From: Suilimivivens sp964507235
GTDB lineage: Bacteria > Bacillota > Clostridia > Lachnospirales > Lachnospiraceae
Assembly (NCBI GenBank): GCA_964507235.1
Contig: CAZDPE010000028.1
Coordinates: 1-25,678 of the forward strand
Direction: 5' to 3'
DNA: 25,678 bases
Shown: piece by piece, positions 1 to 8,085 of the stretch
Layout of the letters: every line of letters starts with the position of its first letter
Position numbering within the stretch: position 1 is the first letter of the stretch
The notes under the pieces: model-generated
Told to the model about the DNA's origin: nothing
What the model saw: only the letters and a program-made list of their open reading frames with translations
The model's database searches: none
Translations under genes and position numbers: made by a program

Positions 1-94
1 GCATGACCTTGACGAATGCCGCGAGGGTCAATACCCCGCCCCCTTGGGGCGCTTCAATTTCCATGCCCCGCTGCTTGCGGCGGGATTATTGACT
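1..94 (+). repeat. GC-rich nested palindromic repeat, family A, copy 1
   Basis: This 94-nt segment matches 19330-19422 with two substitutions and one single-base indel. It contains an outer inverted pair (GTCAATACCCCGCC near 27-40 against GGCGGGATTATTGAC near 79-93). The outer pair encloses two small hairpins, CCCC-TT-GGGG and CCCCGCTG-CTTG-CGGCGGG, so it can fold as a small branched structure. It is followed at 95-110 by TATGACAATAGAAA, which resembles one half of the 43-bp family B repeat. The window begins inside or at the edge of the element, so its true left end is unknown. It holds no coding signal. The function is unknown; a REP-like or MITE-like element is an inference. Confidence 0.85.
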
Positions 95-216
95 TATGAC
101 AATAGAAAATTCATTTTTATAGTATAGCATGTACAGGCATAATTTGTCTAATGTATGGAAATACTTAGAAGTATAAAACAGGATTCAGTGCATGTTTTTG
201 CGCGGCAGGAGGGAAA

Positions 217-864
217 ATGGGAAAGGAAAAGAGAGGTTATTTAATTATTTTTGTCATGATATTTTCAGGCGCTGTTTTATTTCTAAAGGGCTGCAGCGGA
301 AATTCCGACGCAGGCTATAGCGGGAGAGCCTATGCGGATGAAAGCGGCAGTGAAGAAAATGATGCGGTAAATACCCTGCAGGTAGGCAGCAAATACAGAA
401 TTGTTACTCCCATGATGGAATTAAAGGAGGCTGTGGTTGACATTATTGGTGACAATTACTGGCCTGATGCCCTTCTTTCCGATGAGGAGCTTGCGGAACG
501 CACCGGCATATCGGCAAGCATGTATGATAACTTCATGGCTGAATACCAGCATTCGGAAGCCGGAATCGATATGATGATTATTGTGGAGGCAAAGGAAGAT
601 TCTGTAGCGGATGTGGAGAAATATTTAAATGAGTACCGTGAACTGCTTCTTAAAATATATGAAAATCAGCCTCAGAATAAAGCGAAGGTTTTTGCCTCCC
701 GGATAGAAACCATTGAAAATTATGTTTGTTATGTGCAGCTGGGAGCGGATATAACAAGCCTGGAAAAACAGGGAGAAGAACAGATGATAGCATATTGCCA
801 GCAGGAAAATGAGAGAGCGTTGGATATTATTGAGAAGAATATTTTAGATGACAAAGAAGAGTAA
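217..864 (+). CDS. DUF4358-type lipoprotein
   Basis: The 215-residue product begins with a short basic stretch, a hydrophobic core (about residues 8-24) and a lipobox ending LKGC at Cys26, so it should be exported and lipid-anchored on the outer face of the membrane. The mature part is acidic and soluble. The region from about residue 70 to 180 (YWPDALLSDEEL, then YGxD-like TGISASMYDNF, then an acidic helix and a YVCYVQLG strand) resembles the DUF4358 domain common in clostridial lipoproteins. No enzymatic motif is visible and the family has no known role. The start is supported by AGGAGG four bases upstream of the ATG at 217. The gene is alone on its strand and converges on murG, with a hairpin between them. 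The DUF assignment is from memory of the family pattern. Confidence 0.75.
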   Translation: MGKEKRGYLIIFVMIFSGAVLFLKGCSGNSDAGYSGRAYADESGSEENDAVNTLQVGSKYRIVTPMMELKEAVVDIIGDNYWPDALLSDEELAERTGISASMYDNFMAEYQHSEAGIDMMIIVEAKEDSVADVEKYLNEYRELLLKIYENQPQNKAKVFASRIETIENYVCYVQLGADITSLEKQGEEQMIAYCQQENERALDIIEKNILDDKEE

Positions 865-875
865 ACAATAGAAAG

Positions 876-920
876 CAGCTTCCGAAAGAAGGTATTGCCG
901 TTTCTTGCGGAAGCTGTTTT
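876..920. terminator. Intergenic terminator hairpin between convergent genes
   Basis: CAGCTTCCG (876-884) pairs with CGGAAGCTG (908-916). The helix extends inward through AAAGAA/TTTCTT with one mismatch, leaving a GGTATTGCCG loop, and TTTT follows at 917-920. It would end the plus-strand lipoprotein transcript. On the minus strand the same helix is followed by CTTTCTATTGTTT, a weaker U-rich tail that may serve murG. Confidence 0.75.
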
Positions 921-927
921 AAATTCA

Positions 928-2022
928 TTACTTTGAATTGTTTTTAACCGTTTTTTCAATTAAATCAGTAATAGTCGCAATGGAGCCGAGGAGATTGCTT
1001 TTGCCCATGGCGTCTATAAAAGTCTGTCTGGTAAAGTAAAGCTCCGTTACCTTCTCTGCCAGCAGTTCAGGAGATAGGTTATCATCATCAATTACCATGG
1101 AAAAGCCCTGGGCCTCAAAAGATTTTGCGTTTAATATTTGGTCGCCCCTGCTGCTTTGGGCGGAAAGGGGAACAAGCAGATTGGGTTTTTTCAGCGCCAG
1201 AAGCTCACAGATGGAATTAGCTCCGGCGCGGGATATTACTATGTCTGCCATGGCAAAAAGATCCTTTAATTCAGCCTTTACATATTCAAACTGTATATAG
1301 CCCTCAGTGTGCAGCAGCATATTGTCAATTTTATCCTTGCCGCAGATATGGGCTACCTGAAAATCCTGTAAAAGTGAAGGAAGGGCATCTCTGACCGCTT
1401 TATTTACGGAAGCGGCTCCAAGACTTCCGCCGATAACGAGGATAACAGGCTTATTAGCGGTAAAACCGCACATATCAAGAGCGGCAATTTTGTTGCCTTT
1501 TGCAAGCTCTTCACGTATGGGAGATCCTGTCAGAACAGCTTTATTTTTTGGGAGCATGGCTACCGTTTCGGGAAAATTACAGCATATTTTTTGGGCAACG
1601 GGAATGCACATTTTATTGGCAAGTCCCGGGGTCATATCTGATTCATGTATAATGCAGGGAATATGCAGGCTCGCAGCTGCCCTGACAACGGGAACGCTTA
1701 CAAAGCCGCCCTTGGAAAAAACGATATCCGGATTAATCTTTTTTAAATGCTTTCTGGCTTCTCCAAAACCCTTGATAACGCGGAAGGGGTCTGTTAAGTT
1801 TTTGACATCCAGATAGCGCCTGAACTTTCCTGTTGCAATTCCGTAATAGGGGATATTGAAATCCGTAATCAGTTTTTTTTCAATTCCGTCATAGGAGCCG
1901 ATATAGGAAACTTCATATCCCAACTCTTTTAAGCGCGGCAGCAGGGCAATATTCGGTGTTACATGGCCTGCTGTTCCTCCGCCGGTCAATACAATTTTTT
2001 TCGCTGTATTTGATTCGCTCAT
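928..2022 (-). CDS. murG: UDP-GlcNAc:lipid I N-acetylglucosaminyltransferase MurG
   Basis: MurG transfers GlcNAc from UDP-GlcNAc to undecaprenyl-PP-MurNAc-pentapeptide (lipid I) to give lipid II, on the inner face of the cytoplasmic membrane. The 364-residue length is normal. Family motifs are visible in order: GGGTAGH near residues 14-20, SKGGFVSVP and HESDMTPGLANK in the N-terminal Rossmann domain, then GGSLGA and SRAGANSICELLALKKPN in the C-terminal GT-B domain that binds UDP-GlcNAc. CAGGAGG lies 7-8 bases before the ATG. It follows the TSCPD gene by 17 bases and probably shares its promoter at 2339-2367. It is not in a division/cell-wall cluster here, so it may be a stand-alone or second murG copy; that cannot be decided from this window. 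Confidence 0.95.
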   Translation of the reverse strand: MSESNTAKKIVLTGGGTAGHVTPNIALLPRLKELGYEVSYIGSYDGIEKKLITDFNIPYYGIATGKFRRYLDVKNLTDPFRVIKGFGEARKHLKKINPDIVFSKGGFVSVPVVRAAASLHIPCIIHESDMTPGLANKMCIPVAQKICCNFPETVAMLPKNKAVLTGSPIREELAKGNKIAALDMCGFTANKPVILVIGGSLGAASVNKAVRDALPSLLQDFQVAHICGKDKIDNMLLHTEGYIQFEYVKAELKDLFAMADIVISRAGANSICELLALKKPNLLVPLSAQSSRGDQILNAKSFEAQGFSMVIDDDNLSPELLAEKVTELYFTRQTFIDAMGKSNLLGSIATITDLIEKTVKNNSK

Positions 2023-2039
2023 TTCGGGAGCCTCCTGTT

Positions 2040-2288
2040 TTAACGGTTGCTGTCTTTAATTATTTCAAGTGCCTGAGCCAGCTGGTCAGGACACGAGGTG
2101 GGCTTGAAACCGCACCGGATGCCTTTTAACTTGTCAATGGCATCGTCAACCTTCATGCCGGTTACTAAAGAAGCAATTCCTTTCAAATTACCGTTGCATC
2201 CTCCGAAAAATTCTACAAATTTAATAACGCCGTTTTCAACTTCAATATCTATGGAGGAGGAGCATACGCCTTTTGTCTGATATCTCAT
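2040..2288 (-). CDS. TSCPD domain protein (TIGR03905-like)
   Basis: This small protein (82 residues from the ATG at 2288) carries the sequence GGCNGNLKGI, then LVTGM, then RCGFKPTSCPDQLA. That places it in the TSCPD family, named for its conserved Thr-Ser-Cys-Pro-Asp; the same domain occurs at the end of some B12-dependent ribonucleotide reductases. Several conserved cysteines (CSSS, GGCNG, RCG, SCPD) suggest metal binding, but the role of the stand-alone form is unknown. An in-frame ATG at 2303 would add five residues (MGVCN), but AGAAAGG is only about two bases from it. GGGTG lies at a workable distance from the 2288 start, so I chose 2288. It is the first gene of a two-gene unit with murG. 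Confidence 0.85.
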   Translation of the reverse strand: MRYQTKGVCSSSIDIEVENGVIKFVEFFGGCNGNLKGIASLVTGMKVDDAIDKLKGIRCGFKPTSCPDQLAQALEIIKDSNR

Positions 2289-2338
2289 ATTACATACACC
2301 CATGCCTTTCTGTATTTTTTCGTTACTTCTGATATGTC

Positions 2339-2367
2339 AGTATAGCAGAAAAAACATGCACTTTCCA
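2339..2367 (-). promoter_or_regulatory. Promoter for TSCPD-murG
   Basis: On the minus strand, TGGAAA (2367-2362), a 17-base spacer and TATACT (2344-2339), with TGC just upstream forming an extended -10. Transcription would start near 2332, about 44 bases before the ATG at 2288. Confidence 0.6.
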
Positions 2368-2443
2368 GTAGTAAAACATACTTTTTGAAAGGATTATGAA
2401 AATCTCTGTCGAAAAACATGGATGCCTTATGCGGAATGTAATA

Positions 2444-2472
2444 TTGAGGGGAAAATCCCTGTCGGATATAAT
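2444..2472 (+). promoter_or_regulatory. Promoter for the 2517 membrane-protein gene
   Basis: TTGAGG (2444-2449), a 17-base spacer and a consensus TATAAT (2467-2472). The predicted start near 2479 leaves a leader of about 38 bases carrying AAGGAGG before the ATG at 2517. The spacer contains GGGGAAAATCCC, a short inverted repeat that might be an operator; that is speculation. Confidence 0.65.
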
Positions 2473-2516
2473 GAGTTAAAGGATTTTCTGCTGCCGGTCA
2501 GCAAAAGGAGGGTGTT

Positions 2517-3212
2517 ATGTTCATGACGTTTTTTAAACATAAATATTTAGCAGCGGCTATTTTAGTTCTTCTGATACTTAGCATTATATGTCAGATTGTA
2601 ATGGGTGTGATAATTCAAATTATGATAAAAGAATCAAATAATATGCCCACAACGGAAAATAAAATGCTGAAGCAGTGTAAATTAAAATATGCCAACTACT
2701 ATAAATTGAATGGCAGAATGGTAAATACTGCGGTGTTTGTGGACAAGTTTATTCAAAAAATCCGTTTTGCCAATATTTCATTTATCAGGCTTTCCCATAT
2801 TGCGGGACAATTAATGATGCTTTCCATTGTAGTAACGGGAATCAGTATTTGTCTGTCGCTTGCTGCCGGGGATACTTTATTTCAGATTATTCCCTATTAT
2901 CTTTCCAGTATACTGGGACTTTATCTTTATTTTTCTGTTTCGGGCATAGTGGATATTCAGGGGAAAAAGAATATTTTGAAAACAAATCTGGTTGATTATC
3001 TGGAAAATCATCTTGCACCCCGTCTGGAAATAGAAAAAGAAATTGCATTAACGGAGAAAAAAGAGGAAGTGCCGAAGGAAGCAATACCTGTAAAAAATGA
3101 AAGTAAAAAAATAAGCAGGCGGGGAGAGAAAGCAGATAAAAGGCAGGCTATTCCCGCCAGTGCGGATTATCAGGAAGAACTGGAAGACTTATTAAAGGAA
3201 TTCTTTGCATAA
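2517..3212 (+). CDS. Membrane protein of unknown function
   Basis: I do not recognise this 231-residue protein. It has a hydrophobic segment at about residues 10-36, a polar stretch rich in Lys, Asn and Tyr (about 38-90), two more hydrophobic segments at about 97-117 and 122-145, and a charged, lysine- and glutamate-rich tail of about 70 residues with no regular structure visible until an acidic end (EELEDLLKEFFA). The tail is probably cytoplasmic. AAGGAGG lies five to six bases before the ATG at 2517; an ATG two codons later is also possible. It has its own promoter. The GH95 gene follows 75 bases downstream in the same direction, but nothing links the two functionally. Confidence 0.7.
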   Translation: MFMTFFKHKYLAAAILVLLILSIICQIVMGVIIQIMIKESNNMPTTENKMLKQCKLKYANYYKLNGRMVNTAVFVDKFIQKIRFANISFIRLSHIAGQLMMLSIVVTGISICLSLAAGDTLFQIIPYYLSSILGLYLYFSVSGIVDIQGKKNILKTNLVDYLENHLAPRLEIEKEIALTEKKEEVPKEAIPVKNESKKISRRGEKADKRQAIPASADYQEELEDLLKEFFA

Positions 3213-3287
3213 GGCCGTTTTTATTGTAAAATGATAATAATGGAAAAACAACGATTACAGGGATGGCAAGGGACAGGAGGATAAAGC

Positions 3288-5528
3288 ATGAGCAAATTGT
3301 GGTACAGGCGCGCTGCCGGGGAATGGGAGGAAGCGCTTCCTTTAGGAAACGGCAGGCTTGGCGCCATGGTATTTGGCGGCGTTTCGGAAGAGCATCTTCA
3401 GGTTAATGAAGAAAGCATGTGGTATGGAGGAAAGGTTGACAGAAACAATCCTGATATGAAGGAGCAGCTGCCTGTCATCAGAGAGTTGATTTTTAACGGA
3501 GAGATTACAAAAGCTGAAAAACTGATAAAGCTTGCTATGTCGGGCTGCCCCAACAGCATGCATCCCTATCAGACACTGGGTGATATTTATATTCAATTTG
3601 AAGGAATTGAGGATTTTACCGGTTATTACAGGGAGCTGGATTTGGAGAAGGCCGTATACAGACAGAGCTTCCGGTGTGGGGAAACCTTATTTCATAGGGA
3701 AATGTTTCTTTCAAAACCTGCGGATGTTCTGGTTATGCGTTTTACTGCAGAAGGTGAAAAAAAGATTAATTTTTCCGCACTGCTTGGAAGAAGCAAATTT
3801 TTTGACGGTGTAAAGAAAACAGGAAATAACGGTATCTGTCTGTACGGAAATCTTGGAAAGGGCGGCTTTGATTTTTCCATGATGCTGCAGGCGGAAAGCC
3901 GGGACGGAAAAATTTCTGTCATGGGTGAACATCTTCTGGCGGAAGCGGCCGGAGAAGTGATTTTATATTTCTGCGGCGACACTACTTATCATGTGCCGGA
4001 GGAAGAACTGGAGGCTTCCATTAAAAGCCGCATCCGGAGGGCGAAGGAAGAGCGGTATGAAGCCTTGTTAAAAGAGCATGTGAAGGATTATACATCCTTA
4101 TATGGAAGGGTGAAATTTGATTTAGGCGATTTATCGGAATATGATGCGCTTCCCACGGATGAAAGAATTCTGGCGGCAGGGAAGAAGCCCGCTGATATAG
4201 GGCTTTCCAAGCTGTATTTTGATTATGGCCGCTATCTTCTTATTGCATGCAGCAGAGAAGGTGGACTGCCCGCTACGCTGCAGGGACTCTGGAATCAGGA
4301 TATACTTCCTCCATGGGATTCAAAGTACACAATTAACATTAATACGGAAATGAATTACTGGCCGGCAGAAATCTGTAATCTGCCGGAGTGTCATATGCCG
4401 TTGTTTGAGCTGATTAAAAAGATGGTGCCAAACGGCAGGCATACGGCAAAGGTGATGTATGGGGCAAAAGGCTTTATGTGCCATCATAACACGGATATTC
4501 ACGGCGATACAGCAACCCAGGATCACTGGATTCCCGGTTCTTACTGGGTGCTTGGAGCGGCGTGGCTCTGCACTCATCAATGGACCCATTATCAATATAC
4601 TCTGGATAAAGAATTTTTAAGGGAAAGCTTTCCGATTATGAGGGAAGCAGCTGAATTTTTCCTGGATTTTATGGTAGAACATGACGGGTATCTTGTAACC
4701 TGCCCTTCGGTTTCACCGGAAAATACCTTTATTCTTCCAAATGGGGAAAAGGGTGCAAATATTTACGGCGTTACCATGGACAATCAGATTTTAAGGGATT
4801 TATTTACCCAGTGTATAAAAGCGGCTGAAATTCTTCAGGTGGAGGATGAGCTGAATGATAGAATTAAGGCGGCAAGGGAAAAGCTGATACCGACCCAAAT
4901 CGGAAAACATGGAAATATTATGGAGTGGCCGGAGGATTTTGAAGAATGGGAGCCGGGTCACAGACATATTTCACATTTATATGGACTTCATCCTTCGGAG
5001 CAGATTACGGTGGATGGGACACCGGAGCTTGCAAAAGCGGCGGAGGTGACTCTGGAAAGACGGCTTGCGGGCGGCGGAGGTCATACAGGCTGGAGCCGTG
5101 CATGGATTACCAATCATTATGCGAAGCTGTGGGACGGGGAAAAGGCTTATGAAAATATTGAAAAGCTGTTTGCCAATTCTACCTATCTGAATTTATTTGA
5201 CAAGCATCCTCCCTTCCAAATCGACGGCAATTTCGGCGTAACGGCAGCCATTGCGGAAATGCTGGTACAGAGTACATTGGAAAGAATTGTACTTCTTCCT
5301 GCCCTTCCGAAGGCCTGGAACAGCGGTTCCATAAAGGGGTTTCGTGTAAAAGGCTGTGGCGAAGCAGATATTACATGGGAAAACGGTCTGCTGAAGGAAT
5401 GTGTCATAAGAGCCGATAAAGACCTGAAAAGCTGTTTGAAATATGGAAAATTTTCGGAATGTCTTGTCCTGCAGAAGGGAGAAAGCAGGCGGTTTGTCCG
5501 GGATGGCAGTAAACTGGTGTGCGGTTAG
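3288..5528 (+). CDS. GH95 family alpha-L-fucosidase
   Basis: GH95 enzymes are inverting (alpha/alpha)6-barrel hydrolases that remove terminal alpha-1,2-linked L-fucose (some act on L-galactose) from host or plant glycans. This 746-residue protein has the family signature at the N-terminus (LPLGNGRLGAMVFGG and VNEESMWYGG). It also keeps the catalytic groups known from Bifidobacterium AfcA: the NINTEMNYWP motif (Asn350, Asn352), SVSPEN with Glu478 as the likely general acid, and QIDGNFG with Asp646. HRHISHLYGLHP at 558-569 is also typical. No signal peptide is visible, so it probably acts in the cytoplasm on imported oligosaccharides. AGGAGG lies seven bases before the ATG. No transporter or regulator is adjacent; pgi follows 134 bases later with its own promoter. 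Linkage specificity cannot be read from the sequence. Confidence 0.93.
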   Translation: MSKLWYRRAAGEWEEALPLGNGRLGAMVFGGVSEEHLQVNEESMWYGGKVDRNNPDMKEQLPVIRELIFNGEITKAEKLIKLAMSGCPNSMHPYQTLGDIYIQFEGIEDFTGYYRELDLEKAVYRQSFRCGETLFHREMFLSKPADVLVMRFTAEGEKKINFSALLGRSKFFDGVKKTGNNGICLYGNLGKGGFDFSMMLQAESRDGKISVMGEHLLAEAAGEVILYFCGDTTYHVPEEELEASIKSRIRRAKEERYEALLKEHVKDYTSLYGRVKFDLGDLSEYDALPTDERILAAGKKPADIGLSKLYFDYGRYLLIACSREGGLPATLQGLWNQDILPPWDSKYTININTEMNYWPAEICNLPECHMPLFELIKKMVPNGRHTAKVMYGAKGFMCHHNTDIHGDTATQDHWIPGSYWVLGAAWLCTHQWTHYQYTLDKEFLRESFPIMREAAEFFLDFMVEHDGYLVTCPSVSPENTFILPNGEKGANIYGVTMDNQILRDLFTQCIKAAEILQVEDELNDRIKAAREKLIPTQIGKHGNIMEWPEDFEEWEPGHRHISHLYGLHPSEQITVDGTPELAKAAEVTLERRLAGGGGHTGWSRAWITNHYAKLWDGEKAYENIEKLFANSTYLNLFDKHPPFQIDGNFGVTAAIAEMLVQSTLERIVLLPALPKAWNSGSIKGFRVKGCGEADITWENGLLKECVIRADKDLKSCLKYGKFSECLVLQKGESRRFVRDGSKLVCG

Positions 5529-5573
5529 CGAATACAGCGTAAGGCATTGGCTGCCGGGCTTTTGACAAAATCT

Positions 5574-5601
5574 TGAAAATTGTATGGTTCTCTGATAAAC
5601 T
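5574..5601 (+). promoter_or_regulatory. Possible promoter for pgi
   Basis: TTGAAA (5574-5579), a 16-base spacer and TAAACT (5596-5601) preceded by TGA, an extended -10. A closer -35 match, TTGACA at 5562-5567, has no good -10 at normal spacing. The leader to the ATG at 5663 would be about 55 bases. Confidence 0.45.
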
Positions 5602-5662
5602 ATGACTGATTGATGCAGTGAAATATAATATTTTTATAAAAATCACAAAAGGAGCGAATATT

Positions 5663-7009
5663 ATGAGCAAAGTAACATTTGACTATTCCAAAGCTGCAGC
5701 TTTTATTAAAGAGCATGAAGTGGAATCCATGAAGAAGCTGGCATTGGATGCAAAAGAATTACTGGTTTCCAAAAAAGGAGCCGGCAATGATTTCCTCGGA
5801 TGGATTGATTTACCCGTAGATTATGACAAGGAAGAATTTGACAGAATTAAAAAGGCAGCAGCCAAAATCCAGAGCGATACCGAAGTGCTGCTGGTAATCG
5901 GTATCGGAGGTTCTTATCTTGGAGCAAGAGCAGCCATTGAATTTTTAAGGCACAGCTTTTACAACACCGTAAGTAAGGAAATCAGAAAGACGCCTGAAAT
6001 CTATTTCGTAGGCAATTCCATCAGTTCTACTTATATTAAGCATTTGATGGATGTTATCGGGGACAGGGATTTCTCCATTAATATGATCAGTAAATCAGGC
6101 ACTACTACAGAGCCTGCTATTGCTTTCCGTGTATTTAAGGAAATGATGGAAAAGAAATACGGTAAGGAAGAAGCAGCAAAGAGAATTTATGCTACTACAG
6201 ATAAAGCAAGAGGATCCTTAAAGAATCTGGCTACAGAGGAAGGCTACGAAAGCTTCGTAGTACCTGATGATGTAGGAGGACGTTTCTCCGTTCTTACAGC
6301 TGTTGGGTTACTTCCCATTGCAGTAAGCGGCGCTGATATCGATAAGCTGATGGAAGGTGCAGCACAGGGACGTAAAATGGCTTTGGAAGCTCCTTTTGAA
6401 GAAAATGATGCCGTTAAATATGCTGCTCTGCGCAATATCCTTTTAAGAAAAGGTAAAGCAATTGAAATTCTTGCAAATTATGAGCCCAGTGTCCACTATG
6501 TATCCGAATGGTGGAAGCAGTTATACGGTGAAAGCGAAGGCAAGGATCAGAAGGGTATATTCCCGGCAAGCGTTGATTTAACAACAGACCTTCATTCTAT
6601 GGGACAGTTTATCCAGGACGGCTCCAGAAATATGTTTGAAACAGTTATTAATATTGAAACCAGCAGGGAAGAAATCATTTTACAGGAAGAGCCTGTAGAT
6701 CTTGACGGTCTTAACTATCTGGCAGGAAAGAGCGTTGATTTTGTAAATAAGAGCGCTATGAACGGAACAATTCTTGCCCATACTGACGGACAGGTTCCTA
6801 ACTTTATGGTTACTGTTCCCGAAGTAAATGAATTCTACCTGGGCGAATTATTCTACTTCTTTGAGTTTGCCTGCGGCGTAAGCGGATATCTGCTTGGTGT
6901 AAATCCTTTTAACCAGCCCGGTGTGGAAAGCTACAAGAAAAATATGTTTGCCCTTCTTGGAAAGCCCGGATATGAGGCACAGAGGGAAGAACTGCTGAAG
7001 AGATTATAA
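5663..7009 (+). CDS. pgi: Glucose-6-phosphate isomerase
   Basis: Interconverts glucose-6-phosphate and fructose-6-phosphate in glycolysis and gluconeogenesis, in the cytoplasm. The 448-residue product from the ATG at 5663 has the expected short Gram-positive Pgi length. Visible signatures include IGIGGSYLGARA, SKSGTTTEPA for the sugar-phosphate loop, DVGGRFSVLTAVGLLP (PGI signature 1 region), and GESEGKDQKGIFPAS followed by DLHSMGQFIQDG. The reading frame is open back to 5618, but AAGGAG with eight-base spacing decides for 5663. The first 15 codons of the longer form encode MKYNIFIKITKGANI, which is untypical. The MBL-fold lipoprotein gene begins eight bases after the stop, so the two are probably co-transcribed. 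Confidence 0.97.
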   Translation: MSKVTFDYSKAAAFIKEHEVESMKKLALDAKELLVSKKGAGNDFLGWIDLPVDYDKEEFDRIKKAAAKIQSDTEVLLVIGIGGSYLGARAAIEFLRHSFYNTVSKEIRKTPEIYFVGNSISSTYIKHLMDVIGDRDFSINMISKSGTTTEPAIAFRVFKEMMEKKYGKEEAAKRIYATTDKARGSLKNLATEEGYESFVVPDDVGGRFSVLTAVGLLPIAVSGADIDKLMEGAAQGRKMALEAPFEENDAVKYAALRNILLRKGKAIEILANYEPSVHYVSEWWKQLYGESEGKDQKGIFPASVDLTTDLHSMGQFIQDGSRNMFETVINIETSREEIILQEEPVDLDGLNYLAGKSVDFVNKSAMNGTILAHTDGQVPNFMVTVPEVNEFYLGELFYFFEFACGVSGYLLGVNPFNQPGVESYKKNMFALLGKPGYEAQREELLKRL

Positions 7010-7017
7010 AAAAGGAA

Positions 7018-7899
7018 ATGAAAGCGGGAATAAAAATCAATATAATAATGTATATTATTATATTTGGACTGATATCAGGCGCGATTCTGCCCCTTAGCGC
7101 CTGCCGGAAAGCGGAAAATCTGATGGAACAAGAAGATTCTGCTTTGGAAAATCCGGGAGTTAAGGTAACATTTTTTGATGTGGGAAAGGGCGATGCCATC
7201 CTGATTGAAACGGCAAATCATGTAATGCTGATTGATACGGGTTATGACAACACCTCGGAAGTTATCCTTAATTATTTGGAAAGGCAGGAGATACAAAAGC
7301 TGGATTATCTCATACTTACACATTTTGATAAGGATCATGTGGGAGGCGCAGACCGGATTCTGGAAAAGCTGGAGGCAGGAGAAATCCTGCAGCCGGATTA
7401 TGAGTCGGATGGAGGTCAGTATCTGGAATATCGGGAAATAGCGGATGAAATGAATCTGCAGCCGTCTTTGGTAAAGGAAACCACCCGGTTTTCACTTGAT
7501 GAGGCAGAATTCCTGATTTATCCGCCCCAGCAGGAAAAGTATGAAGAAGAAGATAATGATTTTTCACTGGTAATCAGTATGATTTACGGGGAAAGAAGCT
7601 TTTTGTTTGCCGGGGACTGCGAAAGAGAACGGTTAAAAGAGCTTTTAGAGCAGAAGGAATTTGATTTGAACCATGATGTATTGAAGGTTCCCCACCACGG
7701 AAAAGAGGAAAAGAATTCAGAAGATTTCTTCCGGGCGGTTTCTCCCCGGGCAGCGGTGATTACCTGCTCTGAGGAAGTTCCCGACAGGGAGAAGATATGT
7801 AATATTCTAAACAAGCTGGGAGTAAAAATTTATCTGACGGCGGACGGAACCGTTACCTGCTTATGCAGCAAAGATACGATACAGATAGTACAGGAATAA
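7018..7899 (+). CDS. ComEC-like metallo-beta-lactamase fold lipoprotein
   Basis: The 293-residue product has an N-terminal hydrophobic segment (about residues 7-27) ending in LPLSAC, with Cys29 as a likely lipid attachment site. It should therefore act outside the membrane. The rest matches the extracellular nuclease-like MBL domain of ComEC/Rec2: FFDVGKGDAILIE, LIDTGYD, the metal motif THFDKDHVGG (His102, Asp104, Asp106, His107), FAGDCERERL, and LKVPHHGKEEKNS near residue 225. It lacks the ComEC channel domain, so it is not a DNA importer itself. Related stand-alone proteins are often annotated as MBL-fold hydrolases of unknown substrate. AAAAAGGA is only about two bases before the ATG, a tight ribosome site, but no better start exists. 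It lies eight bases after pgi. Confidence 0.85.
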   Translation: MKAGIKINIIMYIIIFGLISGAILPLSACRKAENLMEQEDSALENPGVKVTFFDVGKGDAILIETANHVMLIDTGYDNTSEVILNYLERQEIQKLDYLILTHFDKDHVGGADRILEKLEAGEILQPDYESDGGQYLEYREIADEMNLQPSLVKETTRFSLDEAEFLIYPPQQEKYEEEDNDFSLVISMIYGERSFLFAGDCERERLKELLEQKEFDLNHDVLKVPHHGKEEKNSEDFFRAVSPRAAVITCSEEVPDREKICNILNKLGVKIYLTADGTVTCLCSKDTIQIVQE

Positions 7900-7948
7900 A
7901 AAAGCCGGAAATAGTAACGCCGGAAATTTTTTCAAAATATTTTCCCAC

Positions 7949-7977
7949 TTGATTTTTTTAATTTGCTGTGATAAAAT
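7949..7977 (+). promoter_or_regulatory. Strong promoter for the MATE-kinase gene
   Basis: TTGATT (7949-7954), a 17-base spacer and TAAAAT (7972-7977) preceded by TGTGA, giving an extended -10. The predicted start near 7984 would create a leader of about 159 bases before the ATG at 8143. Confidence 0.7.
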
Positions 7978-8066
7978 TCACCATGTTAAATTTAATAAAT
8001 GATTGACACGATACAGGCAATGCACTGCACAATGCTGATACGAAACAGTGTATGCAGGAGGATTGC

Positions 8067-8075
8067 ATGTGTTAG
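8067..8075 (+). CDS. Two-codon leader ORF (Met-Cys-stop)
   Basis: AGGAGG at 8056-8061 sits five bases before ATG TGT TAG. The ribosome site is as good as that of the main gene, so initiation here is plausible, but only a dipeptide would result. Its value would be to place a ribosome on the antiterminator segment just before the terminator. It is a proposed regulatory ORF with no protein function. Confidence 0.45.
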   Translation: MC

Positions 8076-8085
8076 TAAAATTACA

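Noticed and set aside
5562..5567. TTGACA as the -35 of pgi
   Set aside because: At 16-18 base spacing the -10 would be TGGTTC or similar, a poor match; the downstream TTGAAA/TAAACT pair fits better.
7904..7927. Terminator after the MBL lipoprotein gene
   Set aside because: GCCGGAAAT occurs twice here as a direct, not inverted, repeat. Only a four-base CCGG pairing is possible, too weak to call despite the T-run.
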